DNA of 49,454 bases from DASUPK01 sp963821705 (lineage in GTDB: Bacteria > Actinomycetota > Thermoleophilia > Solirubrobacterales > 70-9). Below, one piece after another: positions 11,903-21,493 of this stretch. The notes below the pieces were generated by a model, which was not told where the DNA came from, made no database searches, and saw nothing but the letters and a program-made list of their open reading frames with translations. The DNA lies in NCBI GenBank assembly GCA_963821705.1, contig CAWGEV010000009.1:1-49454 (forward strand). Reading direction: 5' to 3'. The translations under genes were made by a program, and so were the position numbers. How positions within the stretch are numbered: the stretch's first letter is position 1; the number at the start of each line of letters is the position of its first letter.

Positions 11903-12375
11903 CTACTGACAGGCTCGGGCGCCTAGGACGCGGCGTGATCGTCGCGTCGACGGTGCCGCGCCGACCGCGAGGAAGCCAAGCCGCTTGGCGGCCTTCCTGG
12001 TCAGGTCCCAGGCGTAGCCCTTGTGGTACGGGCCGCGGTCGATCACCGTCGTGGTGACGCTGCGGCCGCCGTAGCTGACGGTGACCTGCGTGCCACACGG
12101 CAGAGCTCTTGTTGGCCACGCCGATGGTCGTCGGCGTGAGAGATCGTCGCCGCAGGCGGTGGAGCGACCCCACATGCCCTGCCGCCGTACCAGGTCGCGC
12201 CTTGATGGACGGTGTAGCTGCCCGGCGCCGGCGCGGCGTGCGCGGTCGGCTCGCCGGTGCCGCCAGTGCCGCCCGGAATGCCGCCCGTCTGCGCGCCCGC
12301 GACCGGCGCCGCAACCAGCAGCGCGGCCGTACACGCGAGTCCCGCAATCGCACGAATTGTTCGCTTGCTCGTCAA
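11903..12375 (-). CDS. RlpA-like double-psi beta-barrel secreted protein, frameshifted
   Basis: A signal peptide (RAIAGLACTAALLVAAPVAGAQ) is followed by a Gly/Pro linker and an RlpA/3D-type barrel: ATWYGG, then VTVSYGGRSVTTTVIDRGPY and WDLTRKAAKRLGF. In related proteins this fold binds or cleaves peptidoglycan. At least one frame change occurs between about 12100 and 12200. The protein is predicted to be exported. Confidence 0.7.
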
Positions 12376-12640
12376 ACCTTCCTCTTTCGTTGCTTACGGG
12401 GTTAGCTGACGGGCTCGCGCTGAAAGATCGCGCTACGCGGCTCGATGTCCGCGACTCGCCCCAACTGATGGGTCCCCCGCTCTCCCTCCTTTTCGAGTGG
12501 AGAGAGATTCAGCGGAAGTGCGCGGCGCAGCCTAGCAGAGGTCTCCTCGTTGTCTCGCCACCAACTGTCGATTCGACCGTTCAGCCCCGAACCTTCGCCG
12601 CGAAAGGAATCGCCCACGTCCATATGCTGCGGCGCATGCC

Positions 12641-13479
12641 ATGGCGCGCTGGTCACCGGAGCGAGAGGAGGCATGGGCCTGGAGATCGCCAGGCGCCTCG
12701 TCGGGCGTGGCTACGACGTCGCGGTGACCGACGTCGACGAGGCCGGCACCACCGCAGCGGCCGAGGAGCTCGGCGAGCGAGCCTGGCCGCTGGTCCTGGA
12801 CGTCACCGACACCGACGCCGTCAAGGCTGCCGCGGACGAGGTCGTCGAGCGCACCGGCTCGCTCGACGTCTGGGTCAACAACGCCGGGATCCTGCTCACC
12901 GGCCTGGCCTACGAGCAGGACGTCGACGTGCACCGCCGCATGCTCGAGGTGAACGCCGTCGGCACGATGAACGGGACGCTGGCCGCGATCGAGCAGATGC
13001 GGCCCGAGCGGCCGCGGCCACATCATCAACCTGGTCTCCCTCGCCGGGCTGGCCGCGGCGACCGGGATCGTCGGGTACTCGGCGAGCAAGCACGCCGCGA
13101 TCGCGTTCAGCCTGGGCACCGCGGCGGACCTGCGCGCGCAACGGACTCGACGGCATCCACATCTCCTGCGTCTGCCCCGACGGCGTCTGGACCCGATGAT
13201 CAAGGACAAGCTCGACGATCCGAACGACGCGCTCTCCTTCTCCGGCGTGATGCTGATGCCCGAGCAGGTCGCCGAGCGCGCCGTCGGGCTGATCGACAAG
13301 CCGAAGCCCGTACTGGCGATTCCCGCGCTGGCGCGGGGCAGTTCGCGCGCTTCTTCGACCGCCACCCGAAGCTCTCGCTCCGGCTCACCCCCCTGCTGAT
13401 GCGCGACGCGCGCCGCCGCCAGCGGGCCTTCAAGAGGAAGGTCGAGTCGGGCAAGTGGCCTCCGCCGAAGTCCCGCTGA
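12641..13479 (+). CDS. Short-chain dehydrogenase, several frameshifts
   Basis: SDR-fold oxidoreductase. The cofactor motif TGARGGMG, NNAG and the catalytic YSASK are all present, but in different frames. Breaks lie near 12648, 13017, 13138, 13193 and 13337; each is one base and falls in a short G or C run. With corrections the protein would be about 280 residues and complete, so I treat it as a functional gene in imperfect sequence. The start at ATG 12641 gives the expected short lead before LVTGA. Confidence 0.75.
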
Positions 13480-13535
13480 GGGGACCCCACGATCCCGGAG
13501 AGCGGGCCGGGCGCTTCCACACCGTGCGCGGGCCG

Positions 13536-14116
13536 ATGGGCGTCTCGGGCTGGGTTCGCTACCCGGCCGCCTGGTGGCGGGCGAAGAGCGGGCCGACACC
13601 GGAGCGGCCCTGGATCGTGCCGGCGTCGGTCGGCTGGCTGCGCAGGCGGATCCGGCAGGACTGGACGATCCTCGAGCTCGGCTCGGGGCGCTCCACCGTC
13701 TGGTTCGCCCGGCGGGCCGGCCAGGTGATCAGCTTCGAGGACAACGAGTACTGGGTCCGACCAGACAGGGAGCGGCTGGAGGCGGCGGGCTCTGGCGAAC
13801 GTCGACCTGAGGTTGAGGCCGGTCGAGGATTTCCCGAGGGAGGTCGGCGTCGCTCCCGGACGAGTCGTTCGACCTGGTCGTCATGGACTTCCTCGAGGCA
13901 CCGACGGTCACTCGGATCGACGCGTTGAAACCGGCGATGAGGAAGGTGCGGCCCGGCGGCTATCTGCTGCTCGACGACTCCGATCGGCCGGGCTACGCCG
14001 AGGCGTTCGAGCTGCTCGCCGGCTGGCGCTTCCGGCAGGTTCACCGGCGTCAAGGACGAGTGGCCCGAGGCCTGCGAGACCGGGATCTTCCGAAGCCGGT
14101 CGACGGTGCCGAGTAG
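13536..14116 (+). CDS. Class I SAM-dependent methyltransferase-like protein, frameshifted
   Basis: The SAM-binding motif reads WTILELGSGRSTVWFA, followed by VISFEDNEYW and, in another frame, FDLVVMDFLEAP and RPGGYLLLDDSD. This order matches class I methyltransferases of the FkbM/class 24 type. Frame changes lie near 13795, 13855 and 14040. A GTG at 13455 is an alternative start that would overlap the SDR gene. Substrate is unknown. Confidence 0.6.
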
Positions 14117-14160
14117 CTGTTGCGTGGCAACAGTGGATCCGCACGGTCCAGGCAAATAGA

Positions 14161-14186
14161 AGGAGGCCCCTTGCGGGGCCTCCTCC
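14161..14186 (-). terminator. Rho-independent terminator of rnpB
   Basis: GC-rich inverted repeat (AGGAGGCCCC/GGGGCCTCCT with a short loop) followed on the minus strand by TTCTATTTG, immediately beyond the RNase P RNA 3' end. Confidence 0.75.
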
Positions 14187-14187
14187 G

Positions 14188-14518
<331 letters not shown>

Positions 14519-14591
14519 AAAGACAAGGGTACTCCGGGACCGCGCCTCCGCGGAGCCGATTCGCCCAGTTCCCGAGTTCGCGAGGGACGCG

Positions 14592-14771
14592 TCAGGTGAG
14601 CTGGGACCCACAGGTATCGCAACCTGAGGTCTCCAGCTCTCCGTGACACACCGGGCACTCCGCCCGGCCGTGAGCCGTCAGGGCCTCCCAGGCGCCGAGG
14701 ATCGTGTCTTCAAGCGTCACCTCGGACGGCTCGAACAGGCGGGCGTCCATGTCGACCGCGAGAACGGTCAC
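14592..14771 (-). CDS. Small zinc-ribbon protein coupled to lexA
   Basis: 59 residues starting MTVLAVDMDARLFEPSE and ending with a CPVC...CDTC pair that would bind one zinc ion. The GTG start overlaps the lexA stop (GTGA) and AGGAGGG lies 5 nt before it, so translation is probably coupled to lexA. Being in the same transcript, it would be under SOS control. No function is known to me. Confidence 0.7.
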   Translation of the reverse strand: MTVLAVDMDARLFEPSEVTLEDTILGAWEALTAHGRAECPVCHGELETSGCDTCGSQLT

Positions 14772-15391
14772 GACACCCTCCTGAAGACGCCGACGACGCG
14801 CCCCAGCAGGCGCACATCGCGGGTTCGAATCGGCTTCATGCTCTTGTTCTCCGGCTGTAGCCGGACCTGATTCTTCTCACGGAAGAAGCGCTTGACGGTC
14901 GCCTCGTCGTCGCCGACCAGGGCGACAACGATCTCGCCGTCGCGGGCGCGCTCCGCGGGGCGCACCACGACGAAGTCCCCCTCGAGGATGCCGGCGTCCT
15001 TCATGCTCTCGCCGCGCACCCGGAGGATGTAGTCGCCGTCCTCGCCGCCGACCACGTCCGGCACCTCGATGTAGTCCTCGATGTTCTCCTCGGCCAGGAT
15101 CGGCGTCGCCGGCGGCGACCTGACCGACCAGCGGCAGCCCGGACGGACGCACCGCCCTCTTGGCCCGCTCAACGAGCACCTCGAGCGCGCGCGGCTTCGA
15201 GGGGTCGCGCTTGAGCACGCCCGAGGCTCTCGAGCTTCGCAGAGGTGCGCGTGCACCGTCGAGGACGAATGCAGGCCAACCGCCTGGCCGATCTCCCGGA
15301 CGGTGGGCGGATAGCCGTGCCGGCTCAGGTAGCGGCTGATGAAGTCGAAGATCTCCCGCTGGCGCTTCGTCAGGTCCTTGACGAGGTCCAC
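14768..15391 (-). CDS. lexA: LexA SOS repressor, two compensating frameshifts
   Basis: Repressor of the SOS response with an N-terminal winged helix (TKRQREIFDFISRYL, PPTVREIGQAVGLHSSSTVH) and a C-terminal S24 autoprotease domain with the serine in RGESMKDAGI and the lysine in EATVKRFF. Between about 15115 and 15230 the real sequence (VLKRDPSKPRALEV) is in another frame, so two indels compensate. A LexA box lies 52 bp upstream, as expected for autoregulation. Confidence 0.9.
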   Translation of the reverse strand: MDLVKDLTKRQREIFDFISRYLSRHGYPPTVREIGQAVGLHSSSTVHAHLCEAREPRACSSATPRSRARSRCSLSGPRGRCVRPGCRWSVRSPPATPILAEENIEDYIEVPDVVGGEDGDYILRVRGESMKDAGILEGDFVVVRPAERARDGEIVVALVGDDEATVKRFFREKNQVRLQPENKSMKPIRTRDVRLLGRVVGVFRRVS

Positions 15392-15442
15392 TTATGCCTC
15401 CTGGGTCACCAGCGCTTCAGCGGCCGCGCTGCTTGGGGTGGG

Positions 15443-15456
15443 CGAACACATGTTCG
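15443..15456. promoter_or_regulatory. LexA (SOS) box
   Basis: CGAACACATGTTCG is a perfect palindrome matching the Gram-positive/actinobacterial LexA operator (CGAAC-N4-GTTCG). It lies upstream of lexA on the minus strand, so lexA is probably autoregulated. Confidence 0.85.
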
Positions 15457-15563
15457 GAGAGTAGCGCGGGCCACGGACGGTTGCAAGCAGCGTTCTGGGC
15501 CGAACGATCCTCCTCTCCCATGGCCCGGCGTCCCCCGCGCGGCCACTATCATCGGCGACCCTC

Positions 15564-15649
<86 letters not shown>

Positions 15650-15794
15650 CCTCAGGACCCGCTGGAGATCGGCGGGGTCTTTGCGTGGGTCGGCGACGGA
15701 TTGGCCGAGTACCCTGGGGGAGAGCATTCGCCCGGTGGCTCTTTCCCTCTTCCCTCGCGCGAATCCATCCAGAGGGATTGGAAGGTGGAGCGAG

Positions 15795-16157
15795 ATGCCC
15801 GAGACGAGTGTTGAGCCCGCAGTCGATTGGACCTGTGCCCGCTGCGACGTGACCGTCAGCTGGATGGCCGACGTGGAGCGACCGGAGCTGCCGGGGACCT
15901 GGAGCCGGGAGGACGACGAGATCTACTGCCTTGCCTGCCGCCGGGAGCGGGCCGGCGAGGCGGCGCTGGCCGGCATCGGGGAGACGACCTCGGCCGAGCG
16001 CCGGGGGCAGATCGAGTCGCGCGCCCGGGTCGAGTTCGAGATGAAGCGCCGTCCCGAGCAGGAGGACAGCCGGATCGCCAAGGCCTGCCACACCTCCGTC
16101 AAGGCCGTGCGGCAGGCGCGGGTGCGCCTCGGCATGCAGTCCAGGCGCCCCGGTTGA
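15795..16157 (+). CDS. Small protein with zinc ribbon and C-terminal helical region
   Basis: 120 residues. CARC near residue 15 and CLAC near residue 46 would form a zinc ribbon. The C-terminal DSRIAKACHTSVKAVRQARVRLG looks like a helix-turn-helix of the AsnC/sigma-70 region 4 kind, so DNA binding is plausible but unproven. The ATG at 15795 is chosen because AAGGTGGAG precedes it. It lies 145 bp after tRNA-Leu. Confidence 0.65.
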   Translation: MPETSVEPAVDWTCARCDVTVSWMADVERPELPGTWSREDDEIYCLACRRERAGEAALAGIGETTSAERRGQIESRARVEFEMKRRPEQEDSRIAKACHTSVKAVRQARVRLGMQSRRPG

Positions 16158-16179
16158 GCCTTCCGAAGCGCTTGGGTCT

Positions 16180-17154
16180 CTAAGCAGCCGGCGTCGGGAG
16201 CACTGAGGCCGGAGTCGGAACCGGCTCGGCCCGCACCCAGAACCGGTCCACCAGGGCCCAGCCGGCGAAACAGAGTGCGCCGGCGGCCGCCGTCGCGGTC
16301 AGGAGCGCGCCCGCTGCGGCCGAGGCCGCCACTCCGTTGCTGCCGAGGATCAGGACCGCCGCCGCCGCGCCGAGGCTGGGGCCGACCGGGAAAAGCCCGA
16401 CCACGGCGAGGCCGATCAACAGCGCGGTCGAGTCGAGCACCGAAGCGTCGACGCCGCTCCAATTCAGGAGCAGCCAGTTCCGCGCGATCTGCAGGACCAC
16501 CGCGGCGCAGACCAGGGCGATGATCCGGCTACGGCCTTGCATGCCGCGGAGTACCGCCAGGCCGCTCCAGAAGCCCTCACGCCGGTCTCGCGCGACGCGC
16601 TGCATGCCGCCGATCAGGGCTGCCATTGCCGCGAAGGAGACCAGCGGCACCCACCAGGGGACGCCGAGCGGGCCGACGAGCGTGAAGGAGCAGATCGCAG
16701 CGAGCGCCGCCTCGACCACCACGATCGGGAGCTCGGCGGCGAGCAGCACCGAGGCGCGCGGGCACTCGGTAGGGGCGGTTCGGCGCAGCGCGGCGATCCG
16801 GACCGCCAGGCCGAACTGGCCGTTGAAGATGTTCCCCAGGTAGCCGAGGCTGGAGGCGCGATAGAGCCGGCGCCGGCTGACGCTGCCGCCGGCCGCGCCC
16901 ACGCAGACGCTCCAGGCCTCGCTGCGAGCGACCAGCCAGAGGACGTGGAGGGCGACTGCGAGGCCGAGCACCCAGAAGGGGGCCGAGCCGAGGGCGGCGA
17001 TGAACTCGTGGCCGTGGCCGGCGAGCGCGATCGCCAGCACGATCGCAACGAGGGTGCCTCCCGCCAGGCTCACCGCTGTCGGGTGCCGGCGAAGCATCGA
17101 GCGCAAAGCCGCCACCCGTATGCGGATCAAGTGAGCGATTCCATCCACCCCCAC
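16180..17154 (-). CDS. Lysylphosphatidylglycerol synthase/flippase-like membrane protein
   Basis: Polytopic membrane protein of about 324 residues related to the UPF0104/AglD/MprF transmembrane region, with the family's SLGYLGNIFNGQFGLAVRIAALRR and a glycine-rich GLFPVGPSLGAAAAV segment. Such proteins flip or modify lipids, and a stand-alone version like this lacks the synthase domain. The start is a GTG at 17154 or 17148, since the open frame further upstream is arginine-rich and not protein-like. Confidence 0.75.
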   Translation of the reverse strand: MGVDGIAHLIRIRVAALRSMLRRHPTAVSLAGGTLVAIVLAIALAGHGHEFIAALGSAPFWVLGLAVALHVLWLVARSEAWSVCVGAAGGSVSRRRLYRASSLGYLGNIFNGQFGLAVRIAALRRTAPTECPRASVLLAAELPIVVVEAALAAICSFTLVGPLGVPWWVPLVSFAAMAALIGGMQRVARDRREGFWSGLAVLRGMQGRSRIIALVCAAVVLQIARNWLLLNWSGVDASVLDSTALLIGLAVVGLFPVGPSLGAAAAVLILGSNGVAASAAAGALLTATAAAGALCFAGWALVDRFWVRAEPVPTPASVLPTPAA

Positions 17155-17222
17155 AGTAGACCCTCCCCGCCGACACAAACGCATCCATGAGGACCCCGCC
17201 CGTCGGCGGGCTCTTCGCCTTT

Positions 17223-17537
17223 CTAGGGGGACCGTCCGGGGAAGTCGCTCGTGTCGGCGATCTCGTGGATGGCGACCTCCGGCCGCTCCGAGACCAGCTC
17301 CAGCAGCCTCTTGGCGAACTCCTGGAGGTGGGGCTCGGCGAAATGGCGGTCGAGCGCCTCCCGGTCTGCCCACTCCTCCACCGCGATGAAGCAGTTCTCG
17401 TCTTCCACGGCGGCGAAGAACCCGTAGCGGAGGCAGCCCTCCTCCTCCCGGGACGCGTCCTGCATTCGCAAGCATGCGGCGACCAGCACCTTCCGCTGCT
17501 CGGGCTCGCACCGCACCCTCCCGATGACCAGCAGCAC
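17223..17537 (-). CDS. Antibiotic biosynthesis monooxygenase (ABM) domain protein
   Basis: 104-residue single ABM-fold protein of the YgiN type: a ferredoxin-like dimeric alpha+beta barrel, recognisable from EEGCLRYGFFAAVEDENCFIAVEEWADREALDRHFAEPH. Related proteins are quinol monooxygenases or haem-binding proteins. The gene stands alone between the flippase-like gene and the truncated binding protein. Confidence 0.75.
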   Translation of the reverse strand: MLLVIGRVRCEPEQRKVLVAACLRMQDASREEEGCLRYGFFAAVEDENCFIAVEEWADREALDRHFAEPHLQEFAKRLLELVSERPEVAIHEIADTSDFPGRSP

Positions 17538-17606
17538 GCCGACCTCCTTGTCGTGGTCGGCCGATCCTATGCGGATCAGGGGGTCAGACCGGCGCGCAGG
17601 GCGGCG

Positions 17607-18563
17607 CTACCCGGTGAGACGGGTGAGCCAGACGGCGGAGAGGGTCGGGATCGCGCTGGCGGAGTCGATCCCGCGTACTGAGCCCTCCAGCCCGATGCCG
17701 TTGACCGGGCCGCCGACGCTGTCCAGGAGCGGGTCGGCCGCCGCGGCGCGCAGCCCGGCAGGCCCGAGCGGGTCGGCGACCTGCACGCTGCCCTCCTCAA
17801 GCAGGCGCAGCCGCTGGCCAGGCTGCGGGGCGACGACGAAGGTCACCCCATCGAGCGCCGGCCCCAGGCCGAGGGGGCTCCCCCACCACCCGTCGAACCG
17901 TGTAAGCATGAGGCGGCCCGGGCCGCGCGGCCCGGGCTGGAAGGCGCCGGTCCCCGAGCCGCCGGCCTCCGCGAGAAACCGGGCGTTCTCACCGCTCTGC
18001 GGATCCAGCGCCCGCGGCGAGACGATCCCCAGCCTCGGGGACGACAGCCGCCGAACGAGATCGGGCACGGGCCGGTCGAGAAGGAACCGGACCTCGTCGG
18101 GCCGCGGCGCATCGACAGCGAAGAGATGCGGGAGGAGCTTGCGCCCCGCCGCGCTGCTCTGCCAGCGGGTGGTGTTGGCGAGGACCGCCGCGGCGTTGAA
18201 GGGCGTCCCGTCCTGGAAACGGACGTTGGAGCGCAGCGTCACGGTCCAGGTCGTGCGGTCGCGAGAGGGCCTGGCGGAGAGCGCCAGCCCGGCCTGCGGT
18301 GCGCCCTGCACGTACGGACCGAAGAGCCGCTCGATCAGCGGCTCGTAGATCTGGCGGGTGACGGTGAGCGCCGGCCGGTTCTGGGCGGCAAGCGGGTCCA
18401 GCGTCGACGGAATCGACGGCATGGCGTAGCCGAGCGTCCCTCCGCCGCCGGCCGGCGAGAGCCCGTCCTGGCGGGTCTGGGTTCCCGCGCCGCCCCCACC
18501 GCCGCATCCCGCCAGGGCCAGCAGGGCCAGGACGGTGAAAATCGCGGCGCCGAGCCGCATCAT
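17607..18563 (-). CDS. Peptide-type ABC substrate-binding lipoprotein, C-terminally short
   Basis: Lipoprotein signal (LLALAGCGGGGG) followed by the N-terminal part of a family 5 solute-binding protein: MPSIPSTLDPLAAQN, RQIYEPLIERL and TWTVTLRSNVRFQDGTPFNA. It ends after about 318 residues where family members run to about 500, so the second lobe is mostly missing. No permease or ATPase genes are nearby. It could be a degraded gene or a reduced orphan binding protein. Confidence 0.75.
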   Translation of the reverse strand: MMRLGAAIFTVLALLALAGCGGGGGAGTQTRQDGLSPAGGGGTLGYAMPSIPSTLDPLAAQNRPALTVTRQIYEPLIERLFGPYVQGAPQAGLALSARPSRDRTTWTVTLRSNVRFQDGTPFNAAAVLANTTRWQSSAAGRKLLPHLFAVDAPRPDEVRFLLDRPVPDLVRRLSSPRLGIVSPRALDPQSGENARFLAEAGGSGTGAFQPGPRGPGRLMLTRFDGWWGSPLGLGPALDGVTFVVAPQPGQRLRLLEEGSVQVADPLGPAGLRAAAADPLLDSVGGPVNGIGLEGSVRGIDSASAIPTLSAVWLTRLTG

Positions 18564-18569
18564 CGGTCC

Positions 18570-18794
18570 CTACAACTTCAGGATGACGATCGCGTTCAGC
18601 GCCCAGAGGATGCCGAAGAAGATGGTCCACCGGGTCAGGTTCCGCTCCACCAGCGAGCCACCCCCGAACGCGCTGCCCCCACCGCCGATGCCGAACGCAC
18701 CGGAGAGGCCGGCGTCCTTGCCGGAGTGCAGGAGCACCAGGAAGATCAGGATCACCGAGATGATGACCTCGACCACGCTGAGCACGGTTGCCAT
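18570..18794 (-). CDS. secG: Preprotein translocase subunit SecG
   Basis: 74 residues with two TM helices (VEVIISVILIFLVLLHSG and WTIFFGILWALNAIVILKL) joined by a Gly/Ser loop (GIGGGGSAFGGGS), the classic SecG layout. It assists the SecYEG channel. The ATG at 18794 gives the normal short N-terminus. Confidence 0.9.
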   Translation of the reverse strand: MATVLSVVEVIISVILIFLVLLHSGKDAGLSGAFGIGGGGSAFGGGSLVERNLTRWTIFFGILWALNAIVILKL

Positions 18795-18973
18795 GGGCGG
18801 CAGTGTAGGGCCTGCGCCGTCAGGGGCGTGCCCCTGGGGCGGTCCAGGATCAAGCTGGGCGCCGACCACCGACGAGGCGGTAGTGGTACTACCGGCGAGG
18901 AGGTGGGCGACGATCCAGCGCCGGCCCTGGGCCGCATCCAGGGGTGCGACGCCCTGGCGGCGCAGGCCCTAGA

Positions 18974-19273
18974 TCAACCCCCGCCGGCCGGCTCAGGGGG
19001 CCTCAACCGGTCGATCCTCTTCAGGATGTCGACCGCCTCGCGGCGCAGCTCGCCGTCCAGCCGCTTGAAGTCCTCGTCGCTGAGCTTGCCCGAGGCGTGA
19101 TCGGCCTCCGCATCGCGGATCTGCCGGTACTTCGCCTCCTTGCGCGCCTCCAGGTCGGCGACCTCGGCGACGGTGGGGTCGATGTCGCCGCCCTGCGCTG
19201 GGCGGTCGCGGAGGGGCGCGGTCACGAACCAGGCGACCAGCACGACGATTGCGACTGCGAGGACGAACTCCAT
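18974..19273 (-). CDS. Small membrane-anchored protein downstream of ccmF
   Basis: 99 residues with an N-terminal TM helix (VLAVAIVVLVAWFVTAPL) and a charged, probably coiled-coil tail (EVADLEARKEAKYRQIRDAE, LSDEDFKRLDGELRREAVDIL). The layout resembles the N-terminal part of CcmI, and its position just after ccmF supports a role in cytochrome c maturation. That role is inference. Confidence 0.6.
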   Translation of the reverse strand: MEFVLAVAIVVLVAWFVTAPLRDRPAQGGDIDPTVAEVADLEARKEAKYRQIRDAEADHASGKLSDEDFKRLDGELRREAVDILKRIDRLRPPEPAGGG

Positions 19274-19297
19274 GGCCTGAAGCTAGACGGGTGCGGC

Positions 19298-21493
19298 TCA
19301 GTTTGGCCGGGTCGCCGTCCCCAGCTCCCGCCCGAGCCTGGCCCGGTAGGCGGCCTCGAGCCGGCGGCGCGACTCGAGCGCCGGCCAGCCCGCCATGATC
19401 GCCCCGGCCACCGCGATCAGCGCGCCGATCCAGATCCAGCCGACCAGCGGGTTGACGATCACGCGGAAGGTCGCCGGTGGCGGGTCCGCCGCGTAGTGCT
19501 GGGCCAGCGCGAGGATCGCGAACCCCTGGGCGTTCGGGGGCAGCCCCCGCAGCTCGCGGTTGCCGCGGACGATCGCCGGGTTCAGCGTCGAGAGATCCGG
19601 CTGGAACGCCGTCCACAGGTCGCCCCCGGCTCCGGTCTTGAGCCCGACCTCGCTGGTCGAGTCGCCCATGAAGTACCGGCCGATCGGCCCCGCCGTCGGG
19701 TCCTGGGTCGGGTAGTAGTTCCGCGCCGGGTTGAGGGTCGCGAAGTGCTGGCCGTTCCGCGTGACGTCGAGCTGGGCGGCGAAGGCGATCCGCTCGTTCG
19801 ACGGGTCGGCGGTCAGCTTGCGGTAGGCGATCGTGTAGTCGCCGACCTTGGCCGTCTGCCCCACCTGGAGCCGCAGGTCGCGGTTCGTCTGGAAGCTCGA
19901 GGAGGCGGCGATCCCGATCAGGGTGAGCGCGATCCCAGCGTGCACGATGTACCCGCCGTAGCGTCGGCGGTTCCGCCCCACCGACACGGCCAGGGCACGC
20001 GGGTAGGGCTCGCCTGTGAGCACATGCCGCGTGGCACCGGCGCGCCAGAACTCCCCGGCCAGGGCGACCAGGGTGAAGGCGGCGAAGGTGAAGATGAAGA
20101 GCGCCCATAGGTGGTGTCCCGCGTCACTCACCGCCAGAAGGAAGACGATGGTCGCGGCAGCGGCGATGCTCGGCCAGAGCAGCAGGCGCCGCGCCGCGCC
20201 ACCGCTCAGCCTGCCCCAGGCGAACAGCGGGCCGAGCCCCGTGAAGAGCACCAGCAGCACCCCGATCGGAGTGACGTAGCGGTCGAACCACGGCGCCGCC
20301 AGCGAGTGCTTGTCGCCGGTGAAGAACTCGGAGATAAGCGGGAAGAACGTCCCCCAGAAGATCACCACCGCCAGGCCCACCAGGAGGAGGTTGTTGACGA
20401 GGAAGATCGACTCGCGGGAGAGCAGGGAGTCGATGTGGCGCTCAGGCTTCAGCTCGTCGAGCCGCGTCACGATCAGCACCGTCGAGCCGATGGCGGCGAC
20501 GGCGATCAGCACCAGCAGCGGCCCGCCGACCGTCGATGCGCCGAAGGCGTGAATCGACTGCAGCACGCCGGAGCGCACCAGGAAGGTGCCCAGCAGGCAG
20601 AGGCAGAACGTCGCCGAGATCAGGCTGACGTTCCAGACCTTCAGCATGCCCCGCTTCTCCTGCACCATCACCGAGTGCAGGAAGGCGGTGCCGACCAGCC
20701 ACGGCATCAGGGCCGCGTTCTCCACCGGGTCCCAGCCCCAGTAACCGCCCCAGCCCAGCTCCTCGTAGGACCAGCGGGAGCCGAGCAGGAGCCCGATGCC
20801 GAGGAAGGTCCAGGCGACCAGCGCGAAGTTCCTCGTCGTCCGGATCCAGCTCGCGTCGAGCTTGCGGGCGATCAGCGCCCCGACGCAGAAGGCGAAGGGG
20901 ATCGACCAGAGGACGTATCCCGAGTAGAGCATCGGTGGGTGGATCGCCATGTAGGGATTGCGGAGAAGCGGGGTCAGGCCGACGCCCTCGGCCGGCGCGG
21001 GATCGAGGTGGGCGAACGGCTGCGCCTTGAAGATCATCAATCCGATGAAGAAGGCGCCGAGCCCGGCGAGCACCGCGGTCGCCCAGGGGACGATCTCGCG
21101 ATGGCGCCGGCGGGTGATGAAGAGAACGCCGCTCGAGGCGAGCGACAGAACCCAGGCCCAGAGCAGCAGCGAGCCCTCCTGGCTCGACCACATCGCGGTC
21201 AGCTTGTAGAAGGTCGGCGTGGTGGTCGAGGAGTGATCCGCGACCAGAGCGAAATGGAAGTCGTCCCGGACGAAGGCGATCTCGAGGATCACCACCGCGG
21301 TCGTCAGCAGCGCGGCGACCGAGTACATCGCCCGGCGCGACGACTCGACCCAGCGCCGGTCGCCGGTACGGCCCCCGTAGATCCCGGCCCCGGCGGCGAA
21401 CAGGGCGCAGAGCAGGGCCGCGGCCAGCAGTGCGGAGCCCAGGATCGTCAGCTCGACTGCCCCGCGGTGGTGGTCGTGAACTTCGACGGGCAC
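19298..21493 (-). CDS. ccmF: Cytochrome c haem lyase CcmF
   Basis: 731-residue multi-TM haem-handling protein. The tryptophan-rich WWD-type motif is GWGGYWGWDPVENAALMPW, and conserved flanking segments include WSSQEGSLLLWAW and HPPMLYSGY. It attaches haem to apocytochrome c on the outer face of the membrane. The start overlaps the 3' end of ccmE by 46 nt, so the two are probably co-transcribed. An internal start after HDHHRG is also possible. Confidence 0.93.
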   Translation of the reverse strand: MPVEVHDHHRGAVELTILGSALLAAALLCALFAAGAGIYGGRTGDRRWVESSRRAMYSVAALLTTAVVILEIAFVRDDFHFALVADHSSTTTPTFYKLTAMWSSQEGSLLLWAWVLSLASSGVLFITRRRHREIVPWATAVLAGLGAFFIGLMIFKAQPFAHLDPAPAEGVGLTPLLRNPYMAIHPPMLYSGYVLWSIPFAFCVGALIARKLDASWIRTTRNFALVAWTFLGIGLLLGSRWSYEELGWGGYWGWDPVENAALMPWLVGTAFLHSVMVQEKRGMLKVWNVSLISATFCLCLLGTFLVRSGVLQSIHAFGASTVGGPLLVLIAVAAIGSTVLIVTRLDELKPERHIDSLLSRESIFLVNNLLLVGLAVVIFWGTFFPLISEFFTGDKHSLAAPWFDRYVTPIGVLLVLFTGLGPLFAWGRLSGGAARRLLLWPSIAAAATIVFLLAVSDAGHHLWALFIFTFAAFTLVALAGEFWRAGATRHVLTGEPYPRALAVSVGRNRRRYGGYIVHAGIALTLIGIAASSSFQTNRDLRLQVGQTAKVGDYTIAYRKLTADPSNERIAFAAQLDVTRNGQHFATLNPARNYYPTQDPTAGPIGRYFMGDSTSEVGLKTGAGGDLWTAFQPDLSTLNPAIVRGNRELRGLPPNAQGFAILALAQHYAADPPPATFRVIVNPLVGWIWIGALIAVAGAIMAGWPALESRRRLEAAYRARLGRELGTATRPN

